From NCBI RefSeq assembly GCF_002266425.1, contig NZ_NPMN01000003.1:62001-126000 (forward strand): a stretch of DNA of 64,000 nucleotides, in the 5' to 3' direction. Positions 17,757-27,136 of this stretch are shown piece by piece. Both the position numbers and the translations under genes were made by a program. The first letter of the stretch is position 1, and every line of letters starts with the position of its first letter. The stretch comes from Tissierella sp. P1 (GTDB lineage Bacteria; Bacillota; Clostridia; Tissierellales; Tissierellaceae). The notes beneath the pieces are model-generated. The model ran no database searches. It was not told the DNA's origin and saw nothing but the letters and a program-made list of their open reading frames with translations.

Positions 17757-18614
17757 ATGACAAAAAAGTATTATAAAAGTAATCCAGCAGTTAGATTTGC
17801 ACTATGGAAAGTATATGATTGTAGAGAATACTATTATGGTGAACCGTTAGATTTTGCAGATTTAGAGGTTGATCATATAATTCCTGAATCCTTAGCAGAA
17901 AATCCGACTAAGTATAAAGAATATCTAAATTTAATTGGCTTAAATGAAGATTTTGAATTGAACAGTATTTTAAATTATGTGCCAACAAGAAAATATATAA
18001 ATATTAGGAAAAGTAATAAATTGCTACCTCCGCATGCAGCTGCAATAGCATTAGGAGATGCAATGAAAAAGGCTGATAAAGTCGAGAAGATTATAAATCT
18101 TTTTAATAAGAATATTGAAATGAATGAGATTATAACACATATAAAAATTTCATTTAATAGTGAACAAGATATAGAATCCATTTATGATAAATTGACAGAT
18201 GATATGGCAGAATTCGAAAATAGGAAATATGTAAATAAAGATGATATATTTAGACCTTATGAATATAGTGTAAAAAGAATTAGCTTAAGTGGATTTTTGC
18301 CATCCTTTAGGGATAGAGATGCAAGCTGTATGTTTTTATTTAGAACTATTTCAATTAGAGGATGTATGATAACTTTAGATAATATTCAAATAGTAGAACA
18401 GTTATTTAAAGGAATAAAAACTAATCCTCAATATAGTTTAAGAGGATTTATATGTCATCCTTCTAATAAAGGAGAGTATTATATTCAATTAGGTAACAGT
18501 AGATTTATTCTTAATAAAGAAGAAACGTATGAGTTATGTTCAATTGTAGATGATTTTACGGAAGAATATATAGATTCATTGGTCGAAGTTGAAGAAAAGT
18601 TAGAAACGAACTAA
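17757..18614 (+). CDS. HNH endonuclease domain protein
   Basis: I prefer the ATG at 17757 over 17751 because AGAGGGGG then sits six bases upstream. The N-terminus carries a treble-cleft HNH-type motif, LEVDHIIPESL, with downstream LNYVPTRKYINIRKSN in place of the classical N-x-x-P-x-N-x-x-K. It lacks the zinc CxxC knuckles of larger HNH enzymes. The C-terminal 150 residues are not recognised. It precedes an unknown gene and a cytosine methyltransferase in the same direction, so it is the likely nuclease of a second restriction-type system. Confidence 0.7.
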   Translation: MTKKYYKSNPAVRFALWKVYDCREYYYGEPLDFADLEVDHIIPESLAENPTKYKEYLNLIGLNEDFELNSILNYVPTRKYINIRKSNKLLPPHAAAIALGDAMKKADKVEKIINLFNKNIEMNEIITHIKISFNSEQDIESIYDKLTDDMAEFENRKYVNKDDIFRPYEYSVKRISLSGFLPSFRDRDASCMFLFRTISIRGCMITLDNIQIVEQLFKGIKTNPQYSLRGFICHPSNKGEYYIQLGNSRFILNKEETYELCSIVDDFTEEYIDSLVEVEEKLETN

Positions 18615-18648
18615 TTTTAAAAAAACTAAAAAAGGAGGATATAAATTA

Positions 18649-19545
18649 ATTAAGATCAGTATAGAATTATGGAGGAACATAGTTTATTTTATTTCAAATA
18701 ATGATGAATGTAGTACTAAAGGGGAGTGGAGTATTTTTGAACCTAATGAATATATGATAAAAGTATACACTAAAAACCACCAAAGATATGAAAATGGTTA
18801 TCATACTATATTGCATCTAGAGAGAGAAGATTATAGACTGTTTGACAATTACAGAACTCCAGATAATGAAGTATGGATAGTGTGGAAACCGCACTTTACC
18901 ATACATAGTAATAATGATATTGATAATATAAGCGAAAATAAAAATTGGACTCCACGAGTAGCTTTTAAATGGTTAACAAAGGAACTTATACCAAAAGTTA
19001 TCTATGAAAATACAGTACCATCTAATTTTTTAGGAAAACCAAGAATAACTTATTCAGAGTTTTTAAAGAATTTTGATATAAATCATTATATATATACAGA
19101 TTTTGCTTATATAATCAATATTCAAGATATCTTAAATAAATCTGATCTTTTAGAATCTATAGAACATATGCAAAGCTTTTTCTCAGTATACGAAGATATA
19201 TTTTTGAAAAAAGAAGATATTAATAATATTTATATCGCATTACTTAAAATTTTAAAAAACTGTGAAAATGTTAATTTAGGATATATAACTGGTAATCTAG
19301 GATTTACTAGAGCAAATAGTTATGATAAATTAATTGAAGATATTAAGAAATATGTTAATGAAATAAAAGATAGTGTAGTAGGAAGTTTTACTGTTGATAC
19401 TACTTTAAGGTGCATTGTTGTGAGTTTAAGAGATTTTAAATGCTCTCTTTCAACTAATCAAATACAGGATATTTGTTATTTGCTTGAACCATTAATTGAA
19501 GTATATAATAGGGAGACTTTGCTTAAAAAAAATACTAGTTATTAA
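18649..19545 (+). CDS. Unknown protein in the second methyltransferase cluster, start uncertain
   Basis: The first in-frame ATG is at 18754, but coding-like sequence extends upstream without stops (IKISIELWRNIVYFISNN, then CSTKGEWSIFEPNEYMIKVY) to a textbook ribosome-binding site AAGGAGGAT at 18633. The codons after that site are TTA ATT; no standard start exists there, so the start is either ATT at 18649 or a TTG miscalled as TTA at 18646. The protein is about 298 residues, acidic and soluble, and I do not recognise a domain. Its position between HNH and methyltransferase genes suggests a subunit or specificity factor of the same system. Confidence 0.55.
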   Translation: MKISIELWRNIVYFISNNDECSTKGEWSIFEPNEYMIKVYTKNHQRYENGYHTILHLEREDYRLFDNYRTPDNEVWIVWKPHFTIHSNNDIDNISENKNWTPRVAFKWLTKELIPKVIYENTVPSNFLGKPRITYSEFLKNFDINHYIYTDFAYIINIQDILNKSDLLESIEHMQSFFSVYEDIFLKKEDINNIYIALLKILKNCENVNLGYITGNLGFTRANSYDKLIEDIKKYVNEIKDSVVGSFTVDTTLRCIVVSLRDFKCSLSTNQIQDICYLLEPLIEVYNRETLLKKNTSY

Positions 19546-19807
19546 ACTTAAATCAATAATATGTGAAAGAAGTATTTATATGCTTTACAATCAATACAAG
19601 GCTTACTAATTGTAGGTCTTATTTTTATATATAAAATTAGTTTTATTAATATATTTTATATTTAAGTTAGAGAGAAAAGTTTAAAGAGATTTATAAAAAT
19701 CAACGTAAACACTAAGTAGTAACAAGGAGGACTTATATTAATTAAATCAAAAATATTGACAATACTAACAAAAAATGTTAACCTGGACAATGAGAGGTGA
19801 TTTTGAT

Positions 19808-21031
19808 ATGAAAGCAATAGATTTATTTGCAGGTGCAGGTGGTTTATCAGAAGGATTTAGACGAGCAGGATTTGACATTGTTGCTCATGTCGAAAAAGAT
19901 TTTACGGCATCTCTTACTTTAAAGACTAGGGAAGCTTATTATTATCTAAAGGATAATAGTAAAATGGATATATATATAAAATATTTGTCAGGCAAAATTA
20001 GTAGACAAGAACTATATGAAAATATTCCTGAGGAAGTTTTGAATAAAGTAATAAATCAAGAAATATCAGATGAAACTAACGATGAAATATTTAATAAAAT
20101 CGATAAACTATTGAATGGAGAGCCTGTGCGGATAATTTTAGGTGGCCCTCCATGTCAAGCATATTCACTTGTTGGAAGAAGCAGAGATCCTAATAGAATG
20201 AAAAATGATCCTAGAAATTATCTTTACAAACAATATTTAAAATATATAAGTAGGTATAGACCAGAAGTCTTTGTTTTTGAAAATGTATCAGGATTATTAT
20301 CTGCAAATAATGGAGTAATATTTGATAGTATTCAAAATGACATGAGAACCTTAGGTTATAATATAGATTATAGATTGTTAAATTCAAGAGACTTTGGGGT
20401 GCTTCAATCTAGAAGAAGAATTATTTTAATAGGGTGGATAGATGATTTGGATTTTCAGTATCCAGATTTTAATGTTATAGAAAATGAATATACTATAAAG
20501 GACCTATTTCTAGGTCTGCCTAATATAAATGCAGGTGATAAAATAGATTTTGAGGAAACTCAAATAGAAATAAATAATTGTCTAAAAGAACTTCACATAA
20601 ATAATGACTTTAATTATATTACACAGCATATAGCAAGACCTAATAATAAACAGGACTTAGAAATATATAGACTGTGTGTAGATACTTGGGATAGAGAGAG
20701 CAGACAGTTAAAATATAATGAGTTGCCAGAAAATTTGATTAGTCATACTAATAAAAAGATATTTTTAGATAGATTCAAAGTTGTTCCGTATGAAGGGATC
20801 TCTCATACTGTAGTATCTCATATTTCTAAAGATGGTCATTATTATATTCATCCAGATATTAATCAAAATAGGTCTATTACTGTTAGAGAGGCAGCTAGAG
20901 TTCAGTCATTCCCAGATGATTATTATTTTGAGAGTTCTAGGACCGCCGCATTTAAGCAGATAGGTAATGCAGTTCCACCTTTAATGGCAGAGACTATTGC
21001 AGAATCAATAAAAGAGGTTTTAGATGAATAA
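19808..21031 (+). CDS. DNA cytosine-5 methyltransferase, second system
   Basis: The start is the ATG at 19808 (AGAGGTGAT upstream); in-frame ATGs from 19775 lack a binding site. Motif I reads AIDLFAGAGGLSEGFRRAGF, motif IV GGPPCQAYSLVGRSRD (catalytic Cys), motif VI FENVSGL, motif VIII RRRIILIGW, and motifs IX-X VREAARVQSFPDDY and AFKQIGNAVPPLMAE. The 407-residue product has a helical insert (about residues 35-105) between motifs I and IV. It is unlike the HpaII-type enzyme upstream, so it has a different, unknown target. It converges on the GHKL/receiver pair at a shared terminator. Confidence 0.9.
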   Translation: MKAIDLFAGAGGLSEGFRRAGFDIVAHVEKDFTASLTLKTREAYYYLKDNSKMDIYIKYLSGKISRQELYENIPEEVLNKVINQEISDETNDEIFNKIDKLLNGEPVRIILGGPPCQAYSLVGRSRDPNRMKNDPRNYLYKQYLKYISRYRPEVFVFENVSGLLSANNGVIFDSIQNDMRTLGYNIDYRLLNSRDFGVLQSRRRIILIGWIDDLDFQYPDFNVIENEYTIKDLFLGLPNINAGDKIDFEETQIEINNCLKELHINNDFNYITQHIARPNNKQDLEIYRLCVDTWDRESRQLKYNELPENLISHTNKKIFLDRFKVVPYEGISHTVVSHISKDGHYYIHPDINQNRSITVREAARVQSFPDDYYFESSRTAAFKQIGNAVPPLMAETIAESIKEVLDE

Positions 21032-21046
21032 TATTAAGGATACTAT

Positions 21047-21072
21047 ATAGCCTCTGAAATTCAGAGGGCTAT
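21047..21072. terminator. Bidirectional terminator between convergent genes
   Basis: ATAGCCTCTGAA (21047-21058) pairs with TTCAGAGGGCTAT (21060-21072) with one bulge. It separates the methyltransferase (+) from the receiver-like gene (-). Confidence 0.7.
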
Positions 21073-21092
21073 CATTATCTTTTGATCATATT

Positions 21093-22616
21093 CTATAAAT
21101 TTATTATTCCTACTCTCGATATATAGGTTGATAATTTATGTTTGATTTCAGTTAGAAACAATTCCCTAAATGAAAAAAGTTTATTGGCTTCAGGTATGCG
21201 ATCTTTAGACTCATAAGTAATATAATGAAAGTTAAATGCTATTTTCACAATTTTGCCATCTACATTTATTTCTGGTGTACAATAGATGTCATCAGTATTA
21301 TTAATTTCAAAGTAATATGGATTTTCTATCATAATTCCAAATAATAGACGTACTTTTTTTAGCTTATTTTGGGCATAATCACAAGAAGAAGAAATATCTA
21401 AATTTATCAAGCTAAAATTATTAATATCTATATCCTTTACATTTTTAAACATGAATTTACTTAATTCTTCTAGCATTTCTCCATCTTCAACCTTGTATAT
21501 GGAACCAGGCTTTTTAAGATCATTAGAAGCCGCTCTTTCACATAAAAATTTGAAATTGCTAGTTCCGAGATATCCTAAATATTCACTGTATAGTTCTTGA
21601 CAGATTCTTTTGTATGGTTCTTCTTTTATCGCAGAAAAACTTCCAAAAATTTGGCATTCAGCATCGTTTCTTTTAACAATAAATTTTTTATTAGGTTTTG
21701 AAATCGAAAAGATATCGCCTTCTATATTTTTCATTATTGCGGGACTATTAATAAAACTAAATCTACTTTCATCTATATTTATTTTCATTAAATGATTTGA
21801 TAGTTCATCAGGTAACATTAGATTTAAAGAGTACATAGCATTTATAATATATTCTTTAGCTGTTGGTTCTAAAGATTGTCCAGCATTAGCTGATGCTAAA
21901 TGTTGGATTAATGTTTTTATGTTATTATCCCAAGTACCATCTATTTCTGAAACGTTAGCAATGTTGGTTACTAGCTTATGAGCAGATGTTTTTGCTATAT
22001 TCTCCCACATGAGAAGAATACAAAGAGCATTGGCTTCTTTTAATTTTTCATCTATATCAAGTATTAGCTCTTCAACAGCATTTTCCTTTATCTGGATTGT
22101 GTCTATAGTATTATACATTCCTAAATTCTGGAGTATACTTAAAACCTCATCCTTAATTTTTTTACTAATTTTACTATTTAATTCAGTTGCTATTTCTTGA
22201 TAATATTTGTTCTCCTCAGCAGTTACTTTTATATATTTGTTTTTTTCCATATTAACTATTAGATATGGTTGTGGAATATCAGTTAATTTTGAAAGTTCAT
22301 TTTTGAAACTCTCCAAGTATTCATTATCGTGCTTACTCCATATAAACAGAATATAGGGTCCATTTTCTTTAGAAATTGAATATTTTAATAGTGTGAAAAG
22401 ATTAGCATTTATAGTATGTGAATCAGTAACAGCTGAAAAACGCATATCTAGGATTACTAGCCTTATACCTTTTAGGGGATGTTCTGGTTTAGTATCTACA
22501 TTTCCATTCCAATAAATTGTAAAAATTCCATTCTTAGAAAGTGCTTGGATAACAGGTAGTGCTTCATCGTAATTATCATCTATTATAAGTACCTTATCAA
22601 CAATACTATTGTTCAT
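21093..22616 (-). CDS. Receiver-like (response-regulator fold) effector, partner of GHKL protein
   Basis: The start is the ATG at 22616 (AAGGAGGATTAAA upstream), two bases beyond the end of the GHKL gene, so the two are translationally coupled. Of about 508 residues, the first 120 form a receiver-like domain: KVLIIDDNYDEAL gives the acidic pocket, RLVILDMRFSA holds a candidate phospho-acceptor Asp, and PYILFIWSKHD replaces the usual conserved Thr/Lys region. The remaining 390 residues have no recognised DNA-binding output domain, which is unusual for a response regulator, and include KFIVKRNDAECQIFGSFSAI. I infer that it is the effector or target of the upstream ATPase/kinase. Function unknown. 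Confidence 0.6.
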   Translation of the reverse strand: MNNSIVDKVLIIDDNYDEALPVIQALSKNGIFTIYWNGNVDTKPEHPLKGIRLVILDMRFSAVTDSHTINANLFTLLKYSISKENGPYILFIWSKHDNEYLESFKNELSKLTDIPQPYLIVNMEKNKYIKVTAEENKYYQEIATELNSKISKKIKDEVLSILQNLGMYNTIDTIQIKENAVEELILDIDEKLKEANALCILLMWENIAKTSAHKLVTNIANVSEIDGTWDNNIKTLIQHLASANAGQSLEPTAKEYIINAMYSLNLMLPDELSNHLMKINIDESRFSFINSPAIMKNIEGDIFSISKPNKKFIVKRNDAECQIFGSFSAIKEEPYKRICQELYSEYLGYLGTSNFKFLCERAASNDLKKPGSIYKVEDGEMLEELSKFMFKNVKDIDINNFSLINLDISSSCDYAQNKLKKVRLLFGIMIENPYYFEINNTDDIYCTPEINVDGKIVKIAFNFHYITYESKDRIPEANKLFSFRELFLTEIKHKLSTYISRVGIINL

Positions 22617-22617
22617 T

Positions 22618-24735
22618 TTAATCCTCCTTAAATGAAAGTGCAATTATTGCCCCGTGTTTATATTCATCTGGTAGCTGTAAATCATTAAATTCTGGGAAAA
22701 AGAGCTGTCCACCGTGTTGTTTCATTATTTCGCTTGCTAGGTGAAGCCCTAAACCCATGCCGCCAGGCTTATCAGTTATAAAAGGACTAGTTGCTACATC
22801 CGTAGGAATTGTGAAACCTTTTCCATTATCAGCAATAATTATACTTATATATCCTGCAATATCTAAAGTAATATCGAAACAAATCTTTTTATTAGGTATA
22901 TCAGCATAATGGAGCCACCATATTGAATTATCTATAATATTAATAATACTGCTCACAATAAGATTTTCATTGCCTTTTATTGTGTAATTATTTTCATTGT
23001 TTAAATACTGTTTGTCTACTGTGATTTCATGGGCAGATAATCTAAAATCGACCATGAATAATGACTGTTCTATTGTTTTTTTTAGGTTAAATAATCTTAT
23101 TGATTTAGATTTAATCACTGAAGCATAACCATCAGTCAATGTACCTAAACGTTGGACTAAAAGCTTAATATGCTCTGATGTTTGCTCAGCAGCTACTGCA
23201 TAATTAAGTTCAGAAATTATTTTATCTATCTCATGTAAAACTATACTCATACTTAAACCAGCACTTGAACTTTTTTGATATATCTCAGTAATATGCTTGT
23301 AATCTTTTTCAATATTATTTAAACATCCGAATATTTCATTTTTTAACTTTTCATCTGAAATATTTTTCTTTACCTTTTCTTTTAATAATTCAACTTGTGC
23401 AACTACAGGCTCTGACTTTGATGTAGATCCATAGTATTTTTTTAAATATTGCTTGTCTAAAGCACGGTCCCTTTCAAATTTTTGAACTGCAAAAAGAATG
23501 GCCTCTTTGAACGTATTGTAGGCTGAATCTTCAATGAAACCTTCTCGGTTTGTCTTTTCTCTTAAATCGTAGCTTTCTTTACGATTTAGATTAACACTTC
23601 CTAGAACTAAATTATTACTTATTTTATCTCCAGGAGCATTTACACGGCTTTTACCTAGACCTAGCCAATCATGATCCGTGGAGGAGTATATTTTTATATT
23701 ATCTCTATAAACGAATATACCACCATTTTCAGTTAAATAAGACCTTAATCCTTTTATATCATTTACACCCATTTTTAAAATAGATGAATCTAAGTCAAAA
23801 CTCAACAACTCTATTTCAACATCACCTATTTTATGATTATCCAAGTTTATGGGTTCAAGTTCCTTTCTAACTTTTCCGTTTTCAAGTTTTCTTCTAACTT
23901 CGTTAATCATATTAATTTCTTTAATAGGGTTTACTCTTTTATCAAGTCTATTCATTGAGTTCCAAGGCATGAATGTATATTCATAATTTTGGATTTTGTC
24001 CCCTGATAGCGACATTTTAGCTTTAAACAGCGCATAATCTTTTATATCATCAAATTCAATTAAATCTTTTAACCATTCTTTTTTATCAATATCAAAAATA
24101 ATATTGAAAGAATCTATTGATTCAAATGGAGAATTTAAAGAAATAATTGAACGATATAAATCCCTTACTTTACCACGAGACCAGTTTGATTTTAATTTTT
24201 CTATAATAATTTTAGTACCTGTACAACTATTATTTAAAAAGTTTTGTGTAGGATTTCGTCCTACTATTTCAATAGGAACATCCTCTAAATATTTATTAGA
24301 ATCAAAAGATGTCCAATCAATTTGCAAATAAACCTCATCATTATTTTCAGCACGAGTTATTAATGTGATTTTATTGCCTAATTTATGAACCCCAAATCTT
24401 CCAATTCCCTTTTCTCCCATAGGTAATCTATTTAATTTGCTGCGTATATTCTTTTCTATCATTTCTTTTAATTTTTTTTCTTTATTATCTGTGCCTGGTT
24501 CCATCCAACTGTTTTTGACTGTACTTAAGGACATTCCATCTCCGTTATCCTCTATAATGATGACACCAGATGACGGATTATCTAAATTTTTCATAGTTAT
24601 TTTAACATCTTTAGCATCAGCATCATAAGAATTTTTGATAAGTTCTAAAACAGCAATATTTTCATCTTTTATTAACTGATCTCCTAATTGTGACATAAGT
24701 CTAGCCCTTGGTCTAAATACTACAGATTCAGTCAT
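22618..24735 (-). CDS. Double GHKL ATPase / histidine kinase-like protein
   Basis: A 705-residue protein with two GHKL modules. The N-terminal one is Hsp90/MutL/MORC-like: N-box ELIKNSYDADA, DxGxG IIEDNGDGMS, and GEKGIGRFGVHKLG. The C-terminal one is histidine-kinase-like, with a possible phospho-acceptor helix SIVLHEIDKIISELNYA (His near residue 501), N-box IINIIDNSIWWL, IIIADNGKGF and PGGMGLGLHLASEIMKQHGG. No membrane or sensor segment is seen, so it is cytoplasmic. GHKL proteins of MORC type occur beside restriction-modification genes, which fits its convergent position to a methyltransferase. The ATG follows AAAGGAGGG. It is coupled to the receiver-like gene. The kinase role is inferred. 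Confidence 0.75.
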   Translation of the reverse strand: MTESVVFRPRARLMSQLGDQLIKDENIAVLELIKNSYDADAKDVKITMKNLDNPSSGVIIIEDNGDGMSLSTVKNSWMEPGTDNKEKKLKEMIEKNIRSKLNRLPMGEKGIGRFGVHKLGNKITLITRAENNDEVYLQIDWTSFDSNKYLEDVPIEIVGRNPTQNFLNNSCTGTKIIIEKLKSNWSRGKVRDLYRSIISLNSPFESIDSFNIIFDIDKKEWLKDLIEFDDIKDYALFKAKMSLSGDKIQNYEYTFMPWNSMNRLDKRVNPIKEINMINEVRRKLENGKVRKELEPINLDNHKIGDVEIELLSFDLDSSILKMGVNDIKGLRSYLTENGGIFVYRDNIKIYSSTDHDWLGLGKSRVNAPGDKISNNLVLGSVNLNRKESYDLREKTNREGFIEDSAYNTFKEAILFAVQKFERDRALDKQYLKKYYGSTSKSEPVVAQVELLKEKVKKNISDEKLKNEIFGCLNNIEKDYKHITEIYQKSSSAGLSMSIVLHEIDKIISELNYAVAAEQTSEHIKLLVQRLGTLTDGYASVIKSKSIRLFNLKKTIEQSLFMVDFRLSAHEITVDKQYLNNENNYTIKGNENLIVSSIINIIDNSIWWLHYADIPNKKICFDITLDIAGYISIIIADNGKGFTIPTDVATSPFITDKPGGMGLGLHLASEIMKQHGGQLFFPEFNDLQLPDEYKHGAIIALSFKED

Positions 24736-24980
24736 TTTAACCCTCCTTTAAACTAAAAAAATGTAATAAGCAAATTTTCCATTTCTACTTAATCTAGTTT
24801 TTCTACTTATAAAATAACACTTAAAAAACATCAATCCCTAGTATTTTTTATCTTCTAAATAACTTCTTGTATAGCATAATCTGAATAATGTGTATTTCAC
24901 ATTTTCCATGTAATTCCAAAACCTGTCATATGGATGCCAGATATTTCCATATAAATAAACAAAAAAATAATTAAAAAATA

Positions 24981-24998
24981 CATTCTTAAAAAAGAATG
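24981..24998 (-). terminator. Terminator after the first XRE repressor gene, in the 24736-25106 gap
   Basis: On the minus strand CATTCTT pairs with AAGAATG (24981-24998), followed by a T-rich tract. The rest of this gap is AT-rich and holds the promoter region of the GHKL operon, but no gene. Confidence 0.6.
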
Positions 24999-25106
24999 AC
25001 ATTTTTTAATTATTATGTCATATTACCCATGATGTTTGTCTTGTTCACTTTCCTCTAAGTTTATCAATTAATTTTAACTTTAACTTTTCTTTTTCAATAT
25101 CCTTAT

Positions 25107-25508
25107 TTATTCGATATTAATTGATTCATCAGCGACCTCAGCATCTTTTTTCTGTATATCTCTGAGTTTTAGTAATTCTATGTAAGCTTCTAAGTCTTTC
25201 TGACTTTCAGGAGATAGTTTATCAATCTCCTCGACAAGTTTATTTAATGGGGAATATTGGTTTTGAATATTTTCATTAAATTCCTTCATAGAAAGTATAG
25301 TAGGCTTTGTAATATCAGTCTCTAAAAGATAATCAGTTGTAACATTATAGTATTTAGCTAATAATTTGAGAGTCTCAATATCAGGTTCTCTGCGACCAGT
25401 TTCATAATGAGCATAAGTTGCTCTATTTATTTTTAATTCTGTACTTACTTGGTCTTGTGTAAGATTCAAACTATTTCTTAATTTTCTTAGGTTATCAGAT
25501 AAAGACAC
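25107..25508 (-). CDS. XRE-family repressor (first copy)
   Basis: I place the start at GTG 25508 because GAGGTG lies six bases upstream; the ATG at 25535 lacks such a site. The helix-turn-helix LTQDQVSTELKINRATYAHY then ETGRREPDIETLKLLAKYY is typical of ImmR-type phage/element repressors. The C-terminal tail LSPESQKDLEAYIELLKLRD then IQKKDAEVADES closely parallels that of the second repressor at 31467 (LSPESQEELKKLIELYKIRD), so they are paralogues. Four repeated operators lie just upstream. It probably represses itself and divergent element genes. Confidence 0.88.
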   Translation of the reverse strand: MSLSDNLRKLRNSLNLTQDQVSTELKINRATYAHYETGRREPDIETLKLLAKYYNVTTDYLLETDITKPTILSMKEFNENIQNQYSPLNKLVEEIDKLSPESQKDLEAYIELLKLRDIQKKDAEVADESINIE

Positions 25509-25527
25509 ATACATCACCTCAAATATA

Positions 25528-25610
25528 TGATACAAAATGTTGATACAAAAAGAAACTAATGATACAAAAAGTATACAAGAATTAAAAGGTCTTCACGATG
25601 ATACAAAGTG
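25528..25610. promoter_or_regulatory. Four repeated operator half-sites TGATACAAA
   Basis: TGATACAAAATG (25528), TGATACAAAAAG (25541), TGATACAAAAAG (25560) and TGATACAAAGTG (25599) lie directly upstream of the XRE repressor, the third and fourth followed by TATAC/TATAT. They are probably the repressor's own binding sites. The stretch from 25611 to 26023 has no gene I can support and presumably holds the divergent promoter. Confidence 0.65.
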
Positions 25611-26023
25611 TATATAAAAATCAAAATATGAGGTATATTAGTGGAGAAAATATACGAAGAACATAAATTAAATAAGTTAAAAAATAACAAGCAAGAGATT
25701 CAACTAAAAATTTACAATTCTATAAATAATAATAGATTATTTTATTCCCTTTTGAAGTTTTTATGTTACAATTAGGTAAAAAATGGAAATGGGGGTATAA
25801 TCATTGATTTTATTATATTGGGAAAAATAGATTTTAATTTTATAACAGGGGATTATGTATAAAGAAGATGATGTGTATATTAGGGTTAAAAGGAGGTCTA
25901 ATGTAAAGCTAGTCTTCTGAAGATTGATGAAGATGAGACTGAGGGTAATTAATAAATTCGAACAATTAAAGCGACAAAAGAGAATTAAGAATTATTTATT
26001 AATTATATATGGAGGTGCTTTAA

Positions 26024-26251
26024 ATGTTTATAGTTTTTGGATTAATTCATGTAGCAATGTTTTCTATTTTTGCATATCTAGAATGGTTTGCTTATGCTGA
26101 TATACTTAGGAGACCTAGGGAAGTCTCTACTTTCACGATTATAATGCTATTATATAGTTTTTTTATTTCTATACTATTCTTTTATATGCATTTTAAGGAT
26201 AAGAAAGAGACTAGAGAGTATGATGAGGAACAATTAAAAACTAAAAAATGA
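26024..26251 (+). CDS. Small membrane protein, unknown
   Basis: A 75-residue protein with two membrane segments (FIVFGLIHVAMFSIFAYLEW and FTIIMLLYSFFISILFFYM) and a charged C-terminus (KDKKETREYDEEQLKTKK). The ATG follows GGAGGTGC. Its stop codon overlaps the start of the next, decayed gene in the pattern ATGA, so the two once formed a coupled pair. It resembles small DUF-type integral proteins that often accompany such genes; function unknown. Confidence 0.6.
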   Translation: MFIVFGLIHVAMFSIFAYLEWFAYADILRRPREVSTFTIIMLLYSFFISILFFYMHFKDKKETREYDEEQLKTKK

Positions 26252-26933
26252 GTATGATTCCATTAAACTTACATATCAAGATAAAAAGAAAAATATATTA
26301 ATTCTAGGAAATGCATTAAATGTAACTTTCTTAGATCATACAAATGTTCTAGGAAATAATTTTGTTCCCATGGAATATTTAATTTGGGCTGATAAAAATA
26401 TAATTAGTTTATTTCCAAGTGAACCGACGATAGAAAATATGCAATACTATAATGAAATTGAGATACTATCTATTCCCAGAGAATCTATACAATACTTCAC
26501 TTTACAGGGTGAACTATTTAGAGAAACAAGAATCTCAGGTGGTGGTGGAGGAGGTTCATCAATAGGAGGAGCCATTATTGGTGGACTTCTTGGTGGGGAA
26601 ACAGGTGCAATTATTGGTAGTAGGAAAGAGGTTGAAGGAGTTAGGTCTGAAATAATTGAACATGATTCAAGAAAAACCTTATTAGTATTAAATGAGAATA
26701 ATCAAAGAAAAGAAGTTTTTTAAAATCATGAAAGTTTTGAAAAATTCAGGGAGATGATACCAGAAAAAAATTAGAATGTTGTAGAGTCTTTAATCGCAGG
26801 GAAGGTAGCCCAACAGAATTCATCAGAAGACAAAGTATTATTTCAGTCTAGGATGCTAAAGCAGATGTTAGATGAAGGAATAATAGATGAAAATATGTTT
26901 AAAGAAAAAATTCAAAGAATAATGGATAATTAA
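26248..26933 (+). pseudogene. Decayed gene with glycine-rich membrane-like motif
   Basis: The frame can be followed from ATG 26248 to TAA 26931, but with a missing base just after the start (ATG AG-TAT GAT), an in-frame TAA at 26721 and a TAG near 26772. The middle portion reads FVPMEYLIWADKNIISLFPS, IPRESIQYFTLQGELFRETR, then a glycine-rich block SIGGAIIGGLLGGETGAIIG then SRKEVEGVRSEI. The tail reads LFQSRMLKQMLDEGIIDENM then FKEKIQRIMDN, a SHOCT-like short C-terminal domain. This layout occurs in widespread small proteins of unknown role. Three independent lesions make real decay more likely than sequencing error. Confidence 0.6.
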
Positions 26934-27136
26934 CTTTAGTTCTAAAGAACATAGTTAATAATATTCCTTAAAATAAATATTATATAAATTCTTAACCTAT
27001 GTTAAACTAAAGCGACTGATTTGAATTATAGATTTGATTTTATAAAATTACTGTTATTCTAAGCCTTTAGGGTGGTCATATAGATTATAATATGTTTAAA
27101 GTTTTATAATATATACTTAAGAAAAGAGGGGATTTT

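Noticed and set aside
19741..19803. Short frame before the second methyltransferase (LIKSKILTILTKNVNLDNER), possible leader peptide
   Set aside because: It has a good ribosome-binding site but no standard start codon, is only about 20 codons long and matches nothing recognisable; not annotated as a gene.
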